Shown: positions 1-9,769, counted from the stretch's first letter. The stretch: 64,000 nt of DNA from Lachnospiraceae bacterium (GCA_024680815.1 JAILBQ010000033.1:25331-89330), one strand, 5' to 3'. The notes: a model not told the origin generated them from the letters alone. Numbers and translations: made by a program.

Positions 1-1
1 A

Positions 2-1855
2 AATGAAGCCCGAACAGAAATTGAAAGCCTGTATTGCTTTTTCCGGCTCGGTGAAGGGCTTCTGGATCCGGATTTTTTTCAACGCGTAAATGCATACCGG
101 GTGCAGTGGAGAGCAGAACACGAAAATAAAGAACCTGAGATTATTTATTTTGATGAGGATCAATGTGATTTTGACGGAAATACGGAAGAAATCAGAGCTG
201 TAATTCCGGAAAGGAAACAGATAAAAAATCGCAGGAACCCTTATTTTAAGCCTGATTTCGCGCCGGACACCCTGGATGCTTTCTGCTATTTCGGAGGGCT
301 TACCCTGGTGGAAAGGGGCCTTGTGAAACGTGTGGAGTCGGAGAAGAAGAACGCGAACAAAAGTTCGGCGTTTTTGAGGGCCTGCGCTTTAAGTTCGGAG
401 GGGATTCTGCATATCCCTGAAGTATTATACCATACGTTATCTGAAAACGATTACAGTTATCCGGAGGGGAGCGGCGAGCTTTTAGGAGGTGCCGGCGAAA
501 GCTGCGGCGGTGAAAAAACTCCGGCGACGGAAGTAAAATCGCAAAAAGAAACACATGATATAATAGATGTTGTTATTCTTTCGAAGGATCATCCGGAGCT
601 GCTTGAAACCTGCGTTTGCGGGCTTAGAAGGACGGAAGAGGAGGAAGGCTGTTCCCTTACTGTAACTGTGGTGGATAACGGCAGCAGGGAGGATCGGCGG
701 AAGGAATACGAAGGCCTTGCAGGAAAATATAACTTTCGATATTTATTCAGACCGGGAGAGTTCCACTACTCGAAGCAGTGTAATCTGGGGGCAGCGGAAG
801 AAAATAATAAATATCTCCTGTTTTTAAACGATGATGTGGAAATCCCCCCAAAAATGGCTTTTTTACGAAAAATGGCCTCTGTTTCGGAAGGTTTGCACGT
901 GGGTGCTGTCGGGATTAAGCTTCTTTACCCCGATGGAGAGCACATTCAACACGCAGGTATTTCATTGTTGAGAACCGGTCCTTCGCATAAGCTTTCCGGT
1001 TATTCCGATACTGTAAGCTATTATCATGGAGTAAACAGAAGGGACGGAAATTTTCTTGCGGTCACCGGAGCCTGTCTTATGGTTGAGAGGGAAAAGTTTC
1101 AAAAGGCAGGGGGCTTTGACGAAAGATTCAGGGTTGCCTATACGGATACCGACCTTTGTATGAAGCTGTATGAGGCGGGATTTTTTTCGGTCTGTCTTAA
1201 CAGCCTGTATCTTTATCATCATGAAAGCCTGAGCCGGGGAGATGACCAGAAAGACCTGGAAGGCTTCAAAAGGCTCCTGGAAGAAAGAAAGCTTTTTACC
1301 AGGCTCCATGCTGGGGCCCTTAAGAACGGCGACCCTTTTTATTCACCTCTCCTTACAGATACCGGTCTGGACTACAGAGTGAAATTCCCTCTGCCGGAGG
1401 AGTCCTTGAAATGCGAAGAGGCTCCCGTTCCCTTTTCTCGGAAGGATTACAGGCTGAAGGACGGGGGAAGGAAATTTCTTTATTCCCTGGATTCAGCGGA
1501 ATATCATTTTGAGGATGCCTGCGGAAATGAGGATTTCTTTGAGCTTCGGGGCTGGGCTTTTATTTCCGGAAATCCGGGATACCTTTATGATGTGCTTATA
1601 CTGCTCAGAGATACGGGTACGGGAGAAGAAAGCCGGCTTCCGGTGTCCAGGGTGCTCAGGGAAGATTTAAAAAAGGTATTTCCGAAGGAACGGGACACAG
1701 AGCTTTGCGGCTTTGTTTCCAGGGTTTCCCGGAAAGCCCTGGGGGAAGAGGCAGAGTATAAGGTTTCGATAGCATTGGTAAAACCCGGACTTTTCGGAAA
1801 AATACGGGGAGAGATCAGGGAGAATATATGTCAGATTCGCAGGAACGGAATTTAG
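2..1855 (+). CDS. Tandem GT2 glycosyltransferase, 5' end outside window
   Basis: The frame is open from base 2, so the gene starts left of the window; an internal GTG at 101 is not the real start. What remains is the end of one GT2 domain (acceptor-side motif YFDEDQ, then PYFKPDFAPDTL), a linker, and a complete second GT2 domain: VVILSKDHPE strand, nucleotide-site VVDNGS, LFLNDDVEI (DxD-like), GACLMVER and the DTDLCMKL region. About 150 residues after that have no clear family and may be beta-rich. Such double-GT2 proteins build rhamnan or other surface polysaccharides in the cytoplasm; donor and acceptor cannot be read from sequence. The next gene overlaps it by 28 bp and is of the same kind. 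Confidence 0.88.
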   Translation, partial: NEARTEIESLYCFFRLGEGLLDPDFFQRVNAYRVQWRAEHENKEPEIIYFDEDQCDFDGNTEEIRAVIPERKQIKNRRNPYFKPDFAPDTLDAFCYFGGLTLVERGLVKRVESEKKNANKSSAFLRACALSSEGILHIPEVLYHTLSENDYSYPEGSGELLGGAGESCGGEKTPATEVKSQKETHDIIDVVILSKDHPELLETCVCGLRRTEEEEGCSLTVTVVDNGSREDRRKEYEGLAGKYNFRYLFRPGEFHYSKQCNLGAAEENNKYLLFLNDDVEIPPKMAFLRKMASVSEGLHVGAVGIKLLYPDGEHIQHAGISLLRTGPSHKLSGYSDTVSYYHGVNRRDGNFLAVTGACLMVEREKFQKAGGFDERFRVAYTDTDLCMKLYEAGFFSVCLNSLYLYHHESLSRGDDQKDLEGFKRLLEERKLFTRLHAGALKNGDPFYSPLLTDTGLDYRVKFPLPEESLKCEEAPVPFSRKDYRLKDGGRKFLYSLDSAEYHFEDACGNEDFFELRGWAFISGNPGYLYDVLILLRDTGTGEESRLPVSRVLREDLKKVFPKERDTELCGFVSRVSRKALGEEAEYKVSIALVKPGLFGKIRGEIRENICQIRRNGI

Positions 1856-3879
1856 AGCAATACTATAAGGCTCTTTATGAAAAAGAGCAGAAAAAGAATG
1901 AGGAGCTTCTCCGCGATTTGGTGAGAGCCGAGGAGGAAAATGCCGAGCTTAAGAGGAAGGTGGATCAGGTAAAAAACAGCATTCTTTTTAAGCTGATCAA
2001 GCCGGTCAGAAACCTCTGGGCCCGTCTGAAAAACGGTGTAATCCGAATAAAGCGCTACGGCAGTATTAAGGGAGTTTACGCGAAGCTGAAATCCAAACGT
2101 ATTGAGCGCGCGGCCTGTAAATATCACGGAACCTTAAGCTTCCCGGATGAGGCGGAACGGGAGCGGCAGAGGGCGGCAGTGTTTAAAGACCACCATGTCG
2201 TGAGCATTCTTGTGCCGTTATTCAATACACCGGAAAAATTTCTCCGGGAGATGATTGAAAGCGTTACGGCGCAGACCTACGAAGGCTGGCAGCTCTGTCT
2301 TGCCGACGGGTCGGACGAGGAGCATCCGGAAGTCGGAAGTATAGTTAAAGAATATATGGAAAAAGATGCCGCGGAGCACGGAGGAAAAAGCCGGATAGCC
2401 TATCGGAAAATCAAAAACCAGGGAATATCCGGAAACACCAATGAGTGTTTTGCCATGGCGGAGGGGGATTATTACGGGCTTTGTGATCATGACGACGTAC
2501 TGCATCCCTCGGTGCTTTATTACTATATGAAGGAAATTGAAGAAACGGACGCGGATTTTCTTTATTGCGACGAGGCCACGTTCAAGGACGGGGACATCAA
2601 TAAAATGATTACCCTGCATTTCAAACCCGAATTTGCCATCGATAACCTGTGCGCGAATAATTATATCTGCCATTTTTCGGTTTTCAAAAAGAGCCTTTCA
2701 GAGGAGGCAGGCCTTTTCAGACCGGAATTTGACGGAGCGCAGGACCACGATATGATACTCCGGCTTACCGCAGGAGCCGGATGTATAAGGCATGTGCCGC
2801 ATATTCTGTATTACTGGCGCTCACATGCTCTTTCAACGGCGGCTGATATAAATGCCAAAACCTATGCCATAAAGGCTGCTAAGGGGGCGGTGGCCTCGTA
2901 CCTTTCCTCAAAGGGCTTCAGGGACTTTGAAATCGAGAGCACGAAGGCCTTTGCCACTATTTTCCGGATTCGCTACGCTCTGACGGGAAAGCCGAAAATC
3001 AGCATTATCATTCCCTCATCCGATCACTGCCCGGATTTGAGACGCTGCATTGATTCGGTGCTTACACGTTCCTCCTATGAGAACTATGAAATTCTGGTTA
3101 TCGAAAACAACAGCAGGGAAAAAGAGACGGAGGAATATTATAAAGAGCTGGAGGAAATTCCGGTAGTGCGCCTTCTGCGTTATGTTCCGGATGAAAACGG
3201 CGGGGGCTTCAACTTTTCAAAGCTCATTAATTTCGGTGCAGCAAAGGCCTCGGGAGAGGTTTTGCTGCTCTTAAACAACGATACCGAGGTGATTACCCGC
3301 AGCTGGATGGAAGAGCTTCTTATGTTCGTGCAGCGGGAGGATGTGGGGGCGGTGGGCGCAAAGCTCTACTATGAAGACTATACGATTCAGCACGCCGGCA
3401 TAGTTCTGGGGATGGGAGCCCACCGGACGGCGGGGCATTCCCACTACGGCCTTTCCAAAGACAATCTCGGATATATGGGAAGACTCATGTATGCCCAGGA
3501 TGTTTCCGCCGTGACCGGAGCCTGCCTGATGGTTTCAAAAAAGGATTTCGAGGAGGCGGGAGGCTTTGATGAATCCTTTGCCGTGGCCTTAAACGACGTG
3601 GACTTCTGCCTGAAGCTGAGAGAACTGGGGAAGCTTAATGTATTCACTCCCTTCGCGGAGCTTTTCCATTATGAGTCGCGCTCCCGGGGAAGCGACGTTA
3701 ACGGTGAGGATAAAGAGCGCTCGGAGAGATATGACAGAGAGGCAGAGCGTTTCCGCGAAAAGTGGAGGACGGTGCTGGAAGCGGGGGATCCGTATTTTAA
3801 CCCCAATTTTTCGCTGGACTACAGTAATTATACCCTGGGAAACGCTGCAAACGGCAGCATGGCCATGGTGAAGGACTGA
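1828..3879 (+). CDS. Tandem-domain GT2 glycosyltransferase with N-terminal coiled coil
   Basis: 683 residues. Residues 1-55 are Glu/Lys/Leu-rich and look like a coiled coil. Then come two full GT2 domains: the first with VSILVPLFNTP, DGSDEEH and CDHDDVLHP; the second with ISIIIPSSDH, VIENNS, LLLNNDTEV, GACLMVSK and NDVDFCLKL. Both have the acidic DxD-type metal/nucleotide site, so both may be active, perhaps adding two sugars alternately. The ATG at 1828 lies inside the end of the previous gene with a GA-rich ribosome site before it, so translational coupling is likely. Role inferred: surface polysaccharide chain assembly. Sugar specificity is unknown. Confidence 0.9.
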   Translation: MSDSQERNLEQYYKALYEKEQKKNEELLRDLVRAEEENAELKRKVDQVKNSILFKLIKPVRNLWARLKNGVIRIKRYGSIKGVYAKLKSKRIERAACKYHGTLSFPDEAERERQRAAVFKDHHVVSILVPLFNTPEKFLREMIESVTAQTYEGWQLCLADGSDEEHPEVGSIVKEYMEKDAAEHGGKSRIAYRKIKNQGISGNTNECFAMAEGDYYGLCDHDDVLHPSVLYYYMKEIEETDADFLYCDEATFKDGDINKMITLHFKPEFAIDNLCANNYICHFSVFKKSLSEEAGLFRPEFDGAQDHDMILRLTAGAGCIRHVPHILYYWRSHALSTAADINAKTYAIKAAKGAVASYLSSKGFRDFEIESTKAFATIFRIRYALTGKPKISIIIPSSDHCPDLRRCIDSVLTRSSYENYEILVIENNSREKETEEYYKELEEIPVVRLLRYVPDENGGGFNFSKLINFGAAKASGEVLLLLNNDTEVITRSWMEELLMFVQREDVGAVGAKLYYEDYTIQHAGIVLGMGAHRTAGHSHYGLSKDNLGYMGRLMYAQDVSAVTGACLMVSKKDFEEAGGFDESFAVALNDVDFCLKLRELGKLNVFTPFAELFHYESRSRGSDVNGEDKERSERYDREAERFREKWRTVLEAGDPYFNPNFSLDYSNYTLGNAANGSMAMVKD

Positions 3880-3891
3880 GAGTCAAGAACC

Positions 3892-3920
3892 TTGCGGCAT
3901 TTTTTTTCGTAGGGTATAAT
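3892..3920 (+). promoter_or_regulatory. Sigma-A promoter of the phosphoglucomutase gene
   Basis: TTGCGG (3892-3897), 17-bp spacer, TATAAT (3915-3920). The expected start of transcription is near 3927, giving a leader of about 54 nt before the ATG at 3981, which has a CGGAGG ribosome site. This splits the operon after the two tandem GT2 genes, although read-through remains possible because no terminator is visible between them. Confidence 0.75.
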
Positions 3921-3980
3921 AGAAATGTTAATGTTTTCGGCTATGAGGCTGGCATAGAGGAGATTTAACGGAGGATTATT

Positions 3981-5705
3981 ATGGACGCTTACAGAGAAGC
4001 ATATGAATACTGGCTCACGGATCCTTATTTTGATGAAAAGACAAAGGAGGAGCTGCGTTTAATAGGCGACAACGAAGACGAAATCAGGGAGCGCTTCTAT
4101 AAGGATCTCGAGTTCGGCACCGGTGGGCTTCGGGGTATCATAGCGGCGGGAAGCAACCGGATGAATGTATATACTGTCCGCAGGGCTACCCAGGGTCTGG
4201 CCAATTATATATTGAAGGAAGGAACCCAGGATAAGGGGGTGGCCATTGCCTATGACTGCCGTTTCATGTCACCTGAATTTGCCGATGTGGCGGCTACCTG
4301 TCTGGCGGCAAACGGAATCAAGGCCTATGTTTTTGATGCTCTCCGCCCCACTCCGGAGCTTTCCTTTGCTCTCCGGACGCTTAAATGTACGGCGGGCATC
4401 GTGGTCACCGCCAGCCATAATCCTCCGGAATACAACGGCTACAAGGTATACTGGGAGGACGGGGCCCAGGTTACTTCCCCGAGGGATATTGATATCATTT
4501 CCGAGGTTAATGCTGTTTCACGTTACAGCGACGCCAAAACCATGGATAAGGAGGAAGCCATCTCGAAGGGGCTTTATGAGGTCATCGGAAAGGAAATAGA
4601 TGACAAATACATGGAAGAGCTGAAGAAGCTTATACTTCATCCCGAAGTCATTTCCGAGATGGCGGAGGAGCTTACGATTGTATATACTCCGTTCCACGGA
4701 ACAGGGAATGTGCCGGTTCAGAGGATTTTAAAGGAACTGGGCTTTAAGAAGGTATACGTGGTTCCCGAGCAGGAGGAGCCGGATCCCGAGTTTACAACAC
4801 TGGAATACCCGAATCCCGAGGATCCGAAGGCCTTTGCCCTCGCATTAAAGCTGGCAAAGGAAAAGAAGGCCGATATTGTCATGGCAACCGATCCTGACGC
4901 GGACAGACTGGGGATATATGCCTATGACACAAAGAGCGGGGAATATATAGGGTTTACCGGAAACATGTCCGGCATGCTGATCGGGGAGTATCAGCTTCGG
5001 GAGAGGAAGGCTCTGGGAAAGCTGCCTGATAACGGTGCTCTGATCAAGACCATAGTTACCACCAATCTGGCCGATCCCATAACCGAGGATTACGGCGTGA
5101 AGCTTATCGAGGTGCTGACCGGCTTTAAATATATCGGTGAGCAGATCAAGCTGTTTGAGGAGACGGGTTCAAATGAATATCTGTTCGGTCTGGAAGAGTC
5201 CTATGGCTGCCTGGTGGGTACACACGCCAGGGACAAGGATGCTGTCTGTGCCGTCATGTGCCTTTCCGAGGCGGCGGCCTGGGCAAGAAAGCAGGGCAGA
5301 ACCCTTTGGGATGAAATGCTGAGGATTTATGATAAATACGGATACTACAAGGAGGGAATACATACCCTGACCCTGAAAGGGATAGACGGGGCGGAGCAGA
5401 TTAAGGGTATCATGGAAAAAATCCGCAACAATCCTCCGAAGAGCTTCGGAGAGCTCAAGGTTAAGGAATTCAGGGATTATGCTGCGGGAACTACTCTGAA
5501 TATCGAAACCGGGGCAAAGGGAGAGACTGGACTTCCGAAATCCAACGTGCTGTACTTTGATCTGGAGAACAATTCCTGGTGCTGTGTCCGGCCTTCCGGA
5601 ACGGAGCCTAAGATTAAATTCTACATGGGGGTAAAGGGAACGAGTCTCGAGGACGCGGAAAAGAAACTGGAAGCCCTGAAGGAGGAAGTGGTCGCTCTGT
5701 CATGA
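3981..5705 (+). CDS. pgcA: Phosphoglucomutase / phosphomannomutase
   Basis: 574 residues, the usual length for alpha-phosphohexomutases of Firmicutes. It interconverts glucose-6-phosphate and glucose-1-phosphate through a phosphoserine enzyme. Visible signatures are the phosphoserine loop TASHNPPEYNGYK, the metal-binding loop DPDADRLG, the sugar-binding loop GLEESYG and the C-terminal phosphate-binding loop RPSGTEPKIKFY. A good promoter and ribosome site precede the start. Placement inside the polysaccharide locus fits supply of glucose-1-phosphate for NDP-sugar synthesis. PgcA (glucose) is preferred over ManB from overall length and motifs, but substrate preference is inference. Confidence 0.93.
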   Translation: MDAYREAYEYWLTDPYFDEKTKEELRLIGDNEDEIRERFYKDLEFGTGGLRGIIAAGSNRMNVYTVRRATQGLANYILKEGTQDKGVAIAYDCRFMSPEFADVAATCLAANGIKAYVFDALRPTPELSFALRTLKCTAGIVVTASHNPPEYNGYKVYWEDGAQVTSPRDIDIISEVNAVSRYSDAKTMDKEEAISKGLYEVIGKEIDDKYMEELKKLILHPEVISEMAEELTIVYTPFHGTGNVPVQRILKELGFKKVYVVPEQEEPDPEFTTLEYPNPEDPKAFALALKLAKEKKADIVMATDPDADRLGIYAYDTKSGEYIGFTGNMSGMLIGEYQLRERKALGKLPDNGALIKTIVTTNLADPITEDYGVKLIEVLTGFKYIGEQIKLFEETGSNEYLFGLEESYGCLVGTHARDKDAVCAVMCLSEAAAWARKQGRTLWDEMLRIYDKYGYYKEGIHTLTLKGIDGAEQIKGIMEKIRNNPPKSFGELKVKEFRDYAAGTTLNIETGAKGETGLPKSNVLYFDLENNSWCCVRPSGTEPKIKFYMGVKGTSLEDAEKKLEALKEEVVALS

Positions 5706-6940
5706 TTTTCCCGGGGGGAGAGGGGGAGCGTAAACTGCTGAAGGAGGTATTGGCAGGAGCGTTGCTTCTGCTTTGCCTCCTTTCCGTTGGAGCGGGGATT
5801 CGAAACGCCCTGAGATTCAGCCAGGATTTTCAATATGACGCCGCGAGAGCCCTTCTCCTGGGGATGGATCCCTACGAAATCAGTCAGACGCCGCCTTTCA
5901 GACCGGATGTGGGAGCGGATGAAAAGCTGGATTCGTTTTACGGGTACTTTTCCTCAATAGACGCGCCGCAGAAAATGGAGGCAAACCAGTTTCCGAGTCT
6001 CCTTATGGAGCTTTTTCCTCTGGCTCTTATGCCGTTCAGGCTTTCGGTGAGCCTGTGGCTGCTGTGTAACCTTGTATTTACGGCGCTGATTCTTTTCTTT
6101 CTGCGGAAAACCTTTTTAAACGGTATTTCCCGGGAGATGTTCAGCTTTCTTTCTCTGCTGATGATTGCCGGCACACCCTGGAGAAATCAGCTTGGAGTGG
6201 GGCAGCATACTCTTTTTTCCTTCTGCTTTTTTCTTGCTGCCGTATGGTGTTCGGAGAGAGGGAAGCAGTGGGGCGCCGGAGTGCTGCTTGCATTCTCCAT
6301 GTTTAAATACACACTGACACTGCCCCTGGCTTTGTATTTTGTTTTCCGCAGGCGTTTTAAGGAGCTTGCCATTACGGCGGTAATACATTTAACCGCCACT
6401 TTCGCTGCCATGAGGTTGACGGGCAGACCGTTTTTCTATCTGCTTATTGAACCTTTAAGGGTTTCGATGGCATTAAGCGGGGAGGGGAGCCTGGATATCG
6501 GCTCGATCATAGGCGGCGGAGCCCTTTCAGTGGCACTGACGTTTCTGCTCCTCCTTATATTGCTTATTTTATCCGTGCGGATGACCCGGAAAGATGGGGC
6601 GGAAAGGCTTTTATTTACGCTGCTTCTTCTGTGTTCTCTTGTGATGACCTATCACCGCAGCTACGATTTTTTTGTGATGACAGCGGCCTACTCCGGGATT
6701 GCGGAGCTTGAAGAAAAGTCGAGAAGCGTGAAGATGGGAAAACCGGGAAAAGTGTTTGGGGTGACGCCTTCTATGCTGTATTTTATACTGCTGGCGGTGC
6801 TGTTTTTCGGTCTGAGGCTGTTTTCGGAAAGCCCGGGAATTATGATTTTTTCCGCTGTTTTGTACTACGGTTTTCTTATATATTACACAATAAATGCACT
6901 TTTGAGAAATTCAGGGAAGGCGGAGGCCGGGAATGGATAA
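5702..6940 (+). CDS. GT87-like (DUF2029) polyprenyl-phosphate-dependent glycosyltransferase
   Basis: 412 residues with about ten hydrophobic segments and few charged loops. Near the N-terminus it carries the loop QYDAARALLLGMDPYE, typical of the GT87/DUF2029 GT-C family, which transfers mannose or other sugars from a polyprenyl-phosphate carrier on the outer face of the membrane. The start codon overlaps the stop of pgcA (ATGA). The neighbours are DPM1-like synthases that would make exactly such a lipid donor, which supports the assignment. Catalytic residues are not well defined in this family, so the sugar transferred is unknown. Confidence 0.72.
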   Translation: MIFPGGEGERKLLKEVLAGALLLLCLLSVGAGIRNALRFSQDFQYDAARALLLGMDPYEISQTPPFRPDVGADEKLDSFYGYFSSIDAPQKMEANQFPSLLMELFPLALMPFRLSVSLWLLCNLVFTALILFFLRKTFLNGISREMFSFLSLLMIAGTPWRNQLGVGQHTLFSFCFFLAAVWCSERGKQWGAGVLLAFSMFKYTLTLPLALYFVFRRRFKELAITAVIHLTATFAAMRLTGRPFFYLLIEPLRVSMALSGEGSLDIGSIIGGGALSVALTFLLLLILLILSVRMTRKDGAERLLFTLLLLCSLVMTYHRSYDFFVMTAAYSGIAELEEKSRSVKMGKPGKVFGVTPSMLYFILLAVLFFGLRLFSESPGIMIFSAVLYYGFLIYYTINALLRNSGKAEAGNG

Positions 6941-7718
6941 GCTCTATATGATTATTCCTGCCTATAATGAAGAGGAAACCATCCGGGAGGTGATTCGCGA
7001 ATGGTATCCCATGGTGGTTATGACCGGGCCGGAAAGCCGCCTTGTTGTGATCGATGACGGCAGCCAGGATAATACCTATGGTGTTATGTGTACCGAGGCT
7101 TACGGAAAACCTCAGCTTATCGCGAAGCATAAGAAGAATTCGGGACACGGGCCAACAATTCTGCTGGGGTATCGGTATGCTCTGAAAAAGGGAGCGGACT
7201 ATATTTTTCAGACCGATTCCGACGGGCAGACCCGCGCCGAGGAATTTCCGGATTTCTGGAGGATGAGGCGCCATTATGACCTTGTGGCCGGGTATCGAAA
7301 AAAAAGACAGGACGGATTGTCACGGATTTTCGTCACAAAGGTCTTAAAAGCGGTCATAGCTCTATGCTTCCACGTTGTCGTAACGGATGCCAATACTCCT
7401 TTCCGGCTGATGGAGGCGCATAGTCTTTCTGAGGAAATCAGACTGGTTCCCAGGGATTATTTTCTCACCAATGTTCTGCTGACGGTTCTTTATACCCGGC
7501 ATGGCAGGAAAATTAAATATGTTCCGATTACGTTCCGGCCGCGACAGGGAGGAATTAATTCCATTAATATGAAGAGGATTTTCAGGATCGGGCAAAACGC
7601 CCTTCGGGATTTCCGGGTTCTTAACCGGAGAATCGACAGAGAGGGGTCGCAAAAATCCTCACAAGTGCAAAAGTCGACCGGGGACGAAGGGAAGTGCACT
7701 GATGAGCAAAAGAGGTGA
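6933..7718 (+). CDS. DPM1-like GT2 glycosyltransferase
   Basis: 261 residues with a single GT2 domain of the dolichyl/polyprenyl-phosphate-mannose synthase type: IIPAYNEEETI at the N-terminus, VVIDDGSQDNTY, QTDSDGQ (DxD) near residue 90, and a FRLME segment. It has no C-terminal membrane hairpins; membrane contact may come through the GtrA-like partner encoded next. The start overlaps the GT87-like gene by 8 bp. Inferred role: transfer of a sugar from an NDP-sugar to undecaprenyl phosphate, giving the donor for the GT-C enzyme upstream. Confidence 0.85.
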   Translation: MDKLYMIIPAYNEEETIREVIREWYPMVVMTGPESRLVVIDDGSQDNTYGVMCTEAYGKPQLIAKHKKNSGHGPTILLGYRYALKKGADYIFQTDSDGQTRAEEFPDFWRMRRHYDLVAGYRKKRQDGLSRIFVTKVLKAVIALCFHVVVTDANTPFRLMEAHSLSEEIRLVPRDYFLTNVLLTVLYTRHGRKIKYVPITFRPRQGGINSINMKRIFRIGQNALRDFRVLNRRIDREGSQKSSQVQKSTGDEGKCTDEQKR

Positions 7719-8202
7719 CACGGAGCCGAAAAACCGGTCGCTGATAGAACAGATATTGAAATTCGGCGTGGTAGGAGGCCTTTCGTTTCTTATAGATTTT
7801 GGCGTTTATACGCTGATTATCCTCATTTTCAGCGGAGGCGAGGAACCCAAAAAGATCGTGGTGGCCATAGCCGCGTTTTTCGGTTTTGTAATTTCGCTGA
7901 TCTTTAATTATGTGACAAGCATGAAATTTGTCTTTGTCCATGATGAAGCCATGGATCGAAGAAAGGAATTTCTGATATTCGCGATCCTGAGCATAATAGG
8001 TCTTGCCCTGAATGAGGTTCTGATCCTCGGAGTGCTGGCGGTATACGATCATGCCGCAGTTCTGCAGCAGGGAATCCTGTGGCGTTATAAGGAATGGATC
8101 GGGAAAATGTTCGCGACTGGGATCGTGATGGTATACAATTTTATCACGCGAAAAATATTCATTGAGAAAAAGGATTCTACCCGTCAGAAAGGAAAAACAT
8201 GA
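7702..8202 (+). CDS. GtrA-like membrane protein
   Basis: 166 residues with four hydrophobic segments. The first carries KFGVVGGLSFLIDFGVYTLI, the usual GtrA opening, and a later segment has SLIFNYVTSMKFVF. GtrA-family proteins are thought to move or present polyprenyl-linked sugars across the membrane. It overlaps both neighbours (17 bp upstream, 4 bp downstream), each a DPM1-like GT2, which is the classic pairing for this family. The family match is seen in the sequence; the flippase role is known only for some members. Confidence 0.88.
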   Translation: MSKRGDTEPKNRSLIEQILKFGVVGGLSFLIDFGVYTLIILIFSGGEEPKKIVVAIAAFFGFVISLIFNYVTSMKFVFVHDEAMDRRKEFLIFAILSIIGLALNEVLILGVLAVYDHAAVLQQGILWRYKEWIGKMFATGIVMVYNFITRKIFIEKKDSTRQKGKT

Positions 8203-8981
8203 AAGACAGGATTCTTCTCTTTATTCCGGCTTATAACTGCGAAAAACAGATTGTACGTGTTCTTTCCTCTCTTTCCGAGGATGTTCTGAAATATTTTAAA
8301 GAGGTTATCGTTGTGAATAACCGGAGTACCGACGGAACGGAGGAGGCGGCCGTAACTTTTGCGGCAGAACATGCGTCTTTACCGTTAAGAGTACTTCGTA
8401 ATCACTCAAACTACGGTTTGGGCGGGTCGCACAAGGTGGCTTTTTCCTATGCAGCGGAAAACGGCTTTGATTATGTGGTGGTGCTTCACGGGGATGCACA
8501 GGGAAATATACGGGACTTTCTGCCTATGCTCAGACGAGGTATATACCGGCGTTATGACTGTGTACTGGGAGCAAGATTTATGCGGGGCTCCAGACTCAGG
8601 GGCTATTCGCTCATCCGGACCGCGGGAAACGTTGTTTATGATTTTCTTTTCGCGTTTGTTACAGGCCGCCGGATATTTGATCTCGGGAGCGGGTTAAACA
8701 TGTATTCGGTCAGTATGCTCAGGGATCGTTTTTATGAAAAATTCCCGGACGGTCTGACCTTTAATTACTGTATGGTAATGGCTCTTTCCTACTATGATCA
8801 GAAGGCACGCTTTTATCCCATTTCCTGGACGGAGACGGATCAGGTTTCCAATGTGAAGATGGGACGTCAGGCTCTTAATGTTCTGAAAATGCTGTTTGAT
8901 TTCTGGCATAATCCCGCCAGTCTTGAAGGAGACTATAGAGAAGAACCGGTGGAGGAATACGGCGCGGAGCCGGTAAACTGA
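8199..8981 (+). CDS. DPM1-like GT2 glycosyltransferase
   Basis: 260 residues. The N-terminus ILLFIPAYNCEKQI is followed by VVNNRSTDGTEEAA, a segment LRNHSNYGLGGSHKVAF typical of polyprenyl-phosphate sugar synthases, and VVLHGDAQGN, where HGDAQ replaces the usual DADxQ. A central stretch with FLFAFVTGRRIFDLGSG resembles the membrane-contact helix of these enzymes. Together with the gene at 6933 and GtrA it gives two lipid-sugar synthases in one operon, suggesting two donors or a multi-step branch. Sugar identity is not readable. Confidence 0.85.
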   Translation: MKDRILLFIPAYNCEKQIVRVLSSLSEDVLKYFKEVIVVNNRSTDGTEEAAVTFAAEHASLPLRVLRNHSNYGLGGSHKVAFSYAAENGFDYVVVLHGDAQGNIRDFLPMLRRGIYRRYDCVLGARFMRGSRLRGYSLIRTAGNVVYDFLFAFVTGRRIFDLGSGLNMYSVSMLRDRFYEKFPDGLTFNYCMVMALSYYDQKARFYPISWTETDQVSNVKMGRQALNVLKMLFDFWHNPASLEGDYREEPVEEYGAEPVN

Positions 8982-8983
8982 AG

Positions 8984-9769
8984 ATGAACGGATATCTGAT
9001 TGTCTTTTTTGTCATATTTCTCATATTGGCCCATCTTTTTAAAATGGCACGGCTTTATCTTGTTCTGATGGAGCAGGATATTTCTTTCTTTTCCTTTGTC
9101 TTTCTATATGTAAGGACAACTCTTGCCAATCTGGTGATTCCCTTTAAGATCGGAGAGCTGTACAGGATCGGGGCGGTCTACCATGTGACCGGCTCGCCGG
9201 AGATAGGCATTTTAAGCATTCTGACAGACAGGTTTTTTGATACCGCCGCGCTTCTTTGCATAATTCTGCCCTTTGAACTTTTTTTTACCGGGGGAGTGAA
9301 TCCGGTGCCGGCCGTTTTGTTTCTGGGCCTTTTCCTTATCTTTCTTTCCTACCTGGCTTTTGCGCCTTCCTATGCCTGGCTGAACAGATATCTTATAATC
9401 AACAAACGTTCGGAACGGTCCCTCAGACTGCTTAAGTGGCTGGACGTTCTTCATGAATGGTACGGTTATGTCCGAACTCTCCTTATCGGACGAAGTGCAC
9501 TGATTACCATTGCCAGTCTTTCAGGCTGGGTTTTTGAAATTCTGGCGCTTAAGTTTTTTGCGGGAAGTACCGGTATTTCCTTTACAATCAGGGATTTCAA
9601 CGACTATATAAACTCTATTTTTCTTTCGGGAAACAGCCGGATTTCACGTCCGTACAACATAGTTGTTACGGCGGTTTTTGTTTTCCTGACACTGGTATTT
9701 GCGGCGTTATGGCTTCGAAGGCGTTTCGTGGGGCAGGGAGAGATCAGACTTAAGGAGGGCCGGGGATGA
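8984..9769 (+). CDS. LPG-synthase-TM-like (UPF0104-type) integral membrane protein
   Basis: 261 residues, strongly hydrophobic with about six to seven membrane segments. The block TLANLVIPFKIGELYRIGAV matches the conserved region of the lysylphosphatidylglycerol synthase transmembrane family (AglD/UPF0104), with the PxRxGE-like PFKIGE motif. It is somewhat shorter than the usual ~300 residues. These proteins often accompany polyprenyl-glycan genes and may act as lipid flippases. The start is 2 bp after the GT2 gene and the stop overlaps the next start by 4 bp, so it belongs to the same operon. Function is inferred from family and context only. Confidence 0.75.
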   Translation: MNGYLIVFFVIFLILAHLFKMARLYLVLMEQDISFFSFVFLYVRTTLANLVIPFKIGELYRIGAVYHVTGSPEIGILSILTDRFFDTAALLCIILPFELFFTGGVNPVPAVLFLGLFLIFLSYLAFAPSYAWLNRYLIINKRSERSLRLLKWLDVLHEWYGYVRTLLIGRSALITIASLSGWVFEILALKFFAGSTGISFTIRDFNDYINSIFLSGNSRISRPYNIVVTAVFVFLTLVFAALWLRRRFVGQGEIRLKEGRG

